A stretch of 64,000 nt of DNA from Bdellovibrio sp. GT3 (GTDB lineage: Bacteria > Bdellovibrionota > Bdellovibrionia > Bdellovibrionales > Bdellovibrionaceae). Below, piece after piece: positions 60,338-64,000 of the stretch. Within the stretch, counting starts at the first letter, position 1. Each line of letters starts with the position of its first letter. The stretch covers positions 962,001 through 1,026,000 of the forward strand of contig NZ_JBBNAD010000005.1 of NCBI RefSeq assembly GCF_037996765.1, given 5' to 3'. Both the position numbers and the translations under genes were made by a program. The notes beneath the pieces are model-generated. The model worked only from the letters and a program-made list of their open reading frames with translations. It did no database searches and was not told the DNA's origin.

Positions 60338-61499
60338 TTTCGTCCTGATGATGTTGGGTCTGACGATGTCGCAAAAAAATGCGGCTCAGCTTTTACAGGG
60401 ATTTCAAAAACATTTCCTGGATAAGAATTTGGATCAGCCCAAAATGACCAAAATGTTTCAGTACTGCCTTGATGTGGTTCTGCTGGACGTGTCTCCGCAA
60501 AAATCACTGTATGCGGGAATGGCGATGTACAATCTGCGTATTGCAGGTTTGCGCTCCAGTGCTTTGGTGATGTGCCTGTCCACGCTGGGTGCGTGGTGGG
60601 TGGCATTGTTGGGGATGCTTTTTCTAAGCTTTAATGGTTCGTTCTTGTTGGGTCTTTGCTTTTTGGGACTTGTCTCCGTGGTGATGACTCCCAATGTTCG
60701 CACTATTCTGAAATGGATTTTGGGCGCGGGCATCTTTTTGATTGGCGGGGAGTTGATGCTAAAAAACTCCAACGTCCTGATTATGGCGCTGGGGCAAAGT
60801 GATTTCGCTTTTTTCCTGGCTGATGGGCGCTTCCCAGCCGTGGCCTCCATTATGTTGGCAGCAATCGTGATTAGTCTTGCTGTGCGTGTGGAGTTCTGGT
60901 CCCTGGTGCTGGCTTTGTCGCTGGTTTTTGTGAATGTGATTTCCATCAATGGGGCGATAGCATTGATTGCCGGTGAGCGTATCGGCCGCATGCTTCTTTT
61001 CTGGTGGCATTCCAGAGCTTTGAATCAGGATTGCCGTCGTGTGGGGATGCAGTTTTCATTGGCGTCCATTGCAGGTGTTATCTTGGGTCTCTTGCTGGCC
61101 GGTGAAGTGCGTGTGACCATGAACATGGGATACACGGCAGAGATGACGGCTTATCAGGAAAAGAGTCTTCAGTTGGTAATCTTGTTCCTGATCATCCTGG
61201 GTGTGCAGTTTGTCGCCCAAATGGTATGGGGTCACTTCGGTGGCAACTCCAAAGTGGACGAATTGCAGGATGCTAAATACATTTCCAAGGTTTGGCTTTC
61301 TGAAGAGTACGCTTCCCCAGGAGTGTATGCGTGGGCCAAATCTAAAATTCATAAACGTCTGAGTGAAGTTCGATACCATTTGCAAGGTTTGGGAACACTT
61401 CAAGAGGGACAAGTCCCGGCACACATTCAAGGACGTCTGAAAGAGGAAGAACAGCAGCTGGCGCAGCTTGAATCCTTGATGGTTTCACTTACGCAATAA
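60315..61499 (+). CDS. Multi-pass membrane protein of unknown function
   Basis: A 394-residue protein (start at the ATG at 60315 after an AGGAAAGGTGG site). About eight membrane segments, then a cytoplasmic C-terminus of about 95 residues with a coiled coil (GRLKEEEQQLAQLESLM). The helix LGAGIFLIGGELMLKN and the small-residue-rich helices give a faint likeness to Na/Pi cotransporters (NptA), but the QSSS motifs are missing, so I do not assign a function. It overlaps rsmJ by 23 nt. Confidence 0.6.
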   Translation: MILMWLGSFVLMMLGLTMSQKNAAQLLQGFQKHFLDKNLDQPKMTKMFQYCLDVVLLDVSPQKSLYAGMAMYNLRIAGLRSSALVMCLSTLGAWWVALLGMLFLSFNGSFLLGLCFLGLVSVVMTPNVRTILKWILGAGIFLIGGELMLKNSNVLIMALGQSDFAFFLADGRFPAVASIMLAAIVISLAVRVEFWSLVLALSLVFVNVISINGAIALIAGERIGRMLLFWWHSRALNQDCRRVGMQFSLASIAGVILGLLLAGEVRVTMNMGYTAEMTAYQEKSLQLVILFLIILGVQFVAQMVWGHFGGNSKVDELQDAKYISKVWLSEEYASPGVYAWAKSKIHKRLSEVRYHLQGLGTLQEGQVPAHIQGRLKEEEQQLAQLESLMVSLTQ

Positions 61500-61521
61500 T
61501 CATAATTTTGTTTCCAATTTT

Positions 61522-61568
61522 GGGCTGCTGTCGATAGTTTAAGCAGCCCGGTTCATATTTAATGAACC
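61522..61568. terminator. Tandem hairpins after the membrane-protein gene
   Basis: GGGCTGCT / AGCAGCCC (61522-61529, 61542-61549), then GGTTCAT / ATGAACC (61550-61556, 61562-61568). Both stems are perfect. The second starts where the first ends. No T tract, so the function is unclear. Confidence 0.5.
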
Positions 61569-61637
61569 TTGTTGGTGGTCCGCGTGTTGCAAATGAACTG
61601 GCGAACCTGAATCCCAACGATAAAAGAAGGAAGTAAA

Positions 61638-61913
61638 ATGAAATCAATCTTATTTGTCCTTGTGACAGCTTTATCAATGAATGCGATGGCGTTGGAGATT
61701 ACGACGTCCGTAAAAATCACTCAGGCAAACCAAGCTGAAGAAGACTACAAGCGTATTTTGATTGGTGCTCAGGATGATGCAGCGATGTTTATCGCGACAG
61801 ATGGCCAAGTGCGTGGACCAAACTTGCAAGCGGCTCTGGAAGCTGTTCGCCACGTTAACAGAACCACGGCAAACGATCTGCAAATTGCAGAAGAGATTTT
61901 GAAGCTAAAATAG
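61638..61913 (+). CDS. Small exported DUF2388-like protein
   Basis: A 91-residue protein with a signal peptide (MNAMALE) and a domain KRILIGAQDDAAMFIATDGQVRGPNLQAALEAVRHV ... NDLQIAEEIL. The DDAA-FIATDG-RG and ND-QIAEEI blocks match the DUF2388 pattern seen in Pseudomonas exported proteins. The paralogue at 29837 has the same domain behind a Gly/His-rich region. A GAAGGAAG site precedes the ATG; a terminator follows. Confidence 0.8.
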   Translation: MKSILFVLVTALSMNAMALEITTSVKITQANQAEEDYKRILIGAQDDAAMFIATDGQVRGPNLQAALEAVRHVNRTTANDLQIAEEILKLK

Positions 61914-61933
61914 ACTTTTAAAGTTCAAATCTT

Positions 61934-61966
61934 TGAAAAAGCCACCCATCAGGGTGGCTTTTATTT
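61934..61966 (+). terminator. Rho-independent terminator
   Basis: Stem AAGCCACCC / GGGTGGCTT with a 4-nt loop (ATCA) and a T tract, 22 bp after the DUF2388 gene. Confidence 0.9.
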
Positions 61967-62101
61967 TGAGATAGGCGAAGCATTTTCGCTGCCCAAAACC
62001 GGCACCTGTTCATCTTTCAAGCATCTAAAATGGCTTATAAACGATTGGTTCTATTTGAGAAAGTCTTCCGATGGCAGGGAGTTTGAAGGTTGTTGGGAAT
62101 G

Positions 62102-64000
62102 ATGAAAACACCCAATTTCAAACATTTGCTAGCCATGACCCTTCCGCTGTTTACTGTGGTTTCGGCCCAGGCTTTTGAATACCAGGTGGTGACTCCACTT
62201 TCTTCATCACAAAAACTAGCTGTTCAGGACTTGTTAAAGCAAGCTGAGCAGAAGCTTCCGGAAACTTTGAAATCCGCACTTGGAACCGTTGCGGTTCGCT
62301 TTGATAAACTTCCATCATTTGGTCTGCAGTCGGCCCTGGGTAAAGCCAGCTTCCAAGGTCGTGACCTGACTCTGGATAACAGCACTTTGGGTGAAATCGT
62401 CAAAGGTCCTCTTAATTCCAAAAAGACCGATCGCAAACATAAAACCATGTATGCGGAAATTCTTGCGACTGTTTTGCATGAAACCACTCACCTGTATGAT
62501 TTTGCCAATGTTCACAGTGATTCTGAAAAGGAAATGATCAGACGCTGTGATACCAAATTTGCAAAATCCAAGGATGATCGTATCCGTGATGGAGCTCGTC
62601 CCTATGCCTGCAAATACTACGAGGACATGACAACGTCGTTCTCTAAAAATCCGTATTTCCTTCAGGTCGCAGGTTGGGCTGGTCAACCAGAGAACGGTTT
62701 GAATCAACGCACTCCGGATCTTTATGAGTTGCAAAATCCAAAAGAGTATCTTGCAGTGAATATGGAATACTTCCTTATGGATCCGCAGTTTAAATGCCGT
62801 CGTCCAGGCATGTACAAAGTATTGTCCAGCCAGTTCCAGCATATTCCTTTCAAGGATGTGACTTGTGAGCAGGAGTTGGGCTATGTGATTCCAAACAGCT
62901 CCTATAAATTGGCACAAGTTCTTTCAATTGATCCGAATCGCGTTTACCAGGTTCACTATCTGTTTGCCGAAAAAGGCAGTGACCTTTCCGCCGGATGGGG
63001 ACATGCGATGGTGCGTTTGGTTACTTGCTCGCCACAACGTAAGTTTGTGGGACCGGATTGCCTTCGTGATGTCGAATATCATCTGGTTCTTAGCTATCGC
63101 GCATTCGTCGACTCTTTGCAGTTGAATGCTTGGGCGGGATTGGTTGGAGACTACCCTTCGCGGTTATTTATTCTTCCTTTGAATCAGGTAATTGATGAAT
63201 ACGCGAAAACTCAGTTCCGTGCTTTGCGCAGTTTGCCTTTGGCCCTGACGCGTGCACAGATTCAGAATCTGATTGAGCGTTCTGTTGAAATTCACTGGGG
63301 CTACAACGGCCAGTATAAGTTTATTACGAATAATTGTGCGACCGAGACCATGGATTTGTTGCAGTCGGTTCTATTGTCGCCAGCCATCATGAATACGGAA
63401 ATTAAAACGCCAAAAGGCCTGTATGATGTTCTTTTAAAGCAAGGCATAGGCAATGAACGCGTGTTCTTTGATATGAAATCCGCGTTGGAATTGGGCTACT
63501 ATTTCGATTCCTATGAAGAGCGCTACAGTAAGACTTTCCAGATAATTCATGAAGCTGGTTTGACAGGCGCCAAGGATTTTAAACAATGGGTGGAATCAAC
63601 TGCGGCTTATCGTAGTGGAATCATCAAAGGCATTAATAAATCTCAAGCCAACTATAAGAAAGTTACGGCATCTTTGTTCGTGTTGGAGCTTGCAGCACAA
63701 AGACAGCTACAGAATGCGATCATGCAGGAATTGACTCAAGTGATTTCTGAGTCACAGAAGCAGAGTGGAAACTCAAAAAGCACCGGGGTGAAGGCAGCGG
63801 ATAACTATCTTGCGCTTTCTCAACTTTTTGCGAAGCCATCCTCCTTTTTGCCAAGAGGTTCCGGCTATGGTTTGCCGGACTCCAAAGAAATGTCCCAGGC
63901 ATCGGCTTTAGTGGATCAAAAAGCCGACGAGTCCGTGGAGATTTCCAAGGAAACTCAAAGGATAGCTGATCAGTTGACGGATCCGATGCTTCTGAAAGAA
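62102..64000 (+). CDS. Exported protein with HEXXH motif and DUF4105/Lnb-like region (3' end outside)
   Basis: The frame is open from 62102 (ATG; another ATG at 62099) to the window edge, 633 codons, so the C-terminus is missing. A signal peptide (VVSAQA) is followed by a globular domain with HETTH at residues 126-130, a zinc-peptidase motif. Next comes a block with GWGHAMVRLVTC and, at C412, ITNNCATET, the His and Asn-Asn-Cys elements of the DUF4105/Lnb N-terminal cysteine-type domain. The last 200 residues are helical and Gln/Ser/Lys-rich. Presumably periplasmic; possibly acts on cell envelope material. Confidence 0.75.
   Translation, partial: MKTPNFKHLLAMTLPLFTVVSAQAFEYQVVTPLSSSQKLAVQDLLKQAEQKLPETLKSALGTVAVRFDKLPSFGLQSALGKASFQGRDLTLDNSTLGEIVKGPLNSKKTDRKHKTMYAEILATVLHETTHLYDFANVHSDSEKEMIRRCDTKFAKSKDDRIRDGARPYACKYYEDMTTSFSKNPYFLQVAGWAGQPENGLNQRTPDLYELQNPKEYLAVNMEYFLMDPQFKCRRPGMYKVLSSQFQHIPFKDVTCEQELGYVIPNSSYKLAQVLSIDPNRVYQVHYLFAEKGSDLSAGWGHAMVRLVTCSPQRKFVGPDCLRDVEYHLVLSYRAFVDSLQLNAWAGLVGDYPSRLFILPLNQVIDEYAKTQFRALRSLPLALTRAQIQNLIERSVEIHWGYNGQYKFITNNCATETMDLLQSVLLSPAIMNTEIKTPKGLYDVLLKQGIGNERVFFDMKSALELGYYFDSYEERYSKTFQIIHEAGLTGAKDFKQWVESTAAYRSGIIKGINKSQANYKKVTASLFVLELAAQRQLQNAIMQELTQVISESQKQSGNSKSTGVKAADNYLALSQLFAKPSSFLPRGSGYGLPDSKEMSQASALVDQKADESVEISKETQRIADQLTDPMLLKE

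Noticed and set aside
60315-61499. Na/Pi cotransporter assignment
   Set aside because: Only a faint helix pattern matches; the family's QSSS motifs are absent.
61550-61568. GGTTCAT...ATGAACC considered as part of a tRNA
   Set aside because: There is no acceptor stem or cloverleaf; it is a simple hairpin.

Overview
The window reads as chromosomal core sequence from a Bdellovibrio-like predatory deltaproteobacterium (Bdellovibrionota). The pointers are a TIGR02147-family regulator, many small Sec-exported proteins of unknown function, lipoproteins with an unusual FQNC-type lipobox, and a flagellar operon with both sigma54-like and sigma28-like promoters. This assignment is inference from gene content; no database was searched. 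No rRNA, tRNA, CRISPR array, insertion sequence or prophage was recognised.

Layout. 1-3.8 kb: the 3' part of an MFS transporter, then a CTP-dependent lipid kinase-like protein, phosphatidylserine synthase and asd. 3.9-8.5 kb: a CFI-box C-terminal-sorting protein coupled to an outer-membrane protein, and a reverse-strand trio of two secreted proteins plus a TIGR02147 regulator. 8.7-17.9 kb: truA, rplM-rpsI, an S9 peptidase lipoprotein, a chemoreceptor, a DUF3373-like porin and small exported proteins. 17.9-27.0 kb: alaS, recX, a membrane metallophosphoesterase, an acyl-CoA synthetase, a KH protein, pgpA, a CinA-type amidase and recA. 27-36.4 kb: a solute-binding protein, many small exported proteins, a glutathione peroxidase, lysC and a lytic transglycosylase.

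36.6-47.2 kb is a flagellar block: flgF-flgG-flgA-flgH-flgI, an flgJ-like gene, flgM-flgN-flgK-flgL, then csrA and fliW. A 34-bp perfect inverted repeat around 105 bp lies between flgI and the flgJ-like gene and overlaps the latter's N-terminal coding region. 47.3-64 kb holds a secreted protein, an outer-membrane protein, rmuC, the menaquinone genes menA-menC-menE, a ferredoxin-like protein, a large lipoprotein, a YkgJ protein, a hot-dog thioesterase, a polyprenyl diphosphate synthase, a MenA-like paralogue lacking its second Asp motif, an rsmJ-like gene, a membrane protein, a DUF2388 protein, and a gene running off the right edge that pairs an HEXXH motif with a DUF4105/Lnb-like region.

How the genes work together. 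The flagellar genes encode rod, rings, hook-filament junctions, the FlgM and FlgN regulators and the CsrA-FliW partner switch. Sigma28-like promoters before csrA, the chemoreceptor and two exported-protein genes suggest a shared FliA regulon. The men genes, the polyprenyl synthase and the hot-dog thioesterase fit menaquinone assembly. Several genes overlap by 1-20 nt or start on ATGA/GTGA junctions, indicating translational coupling.
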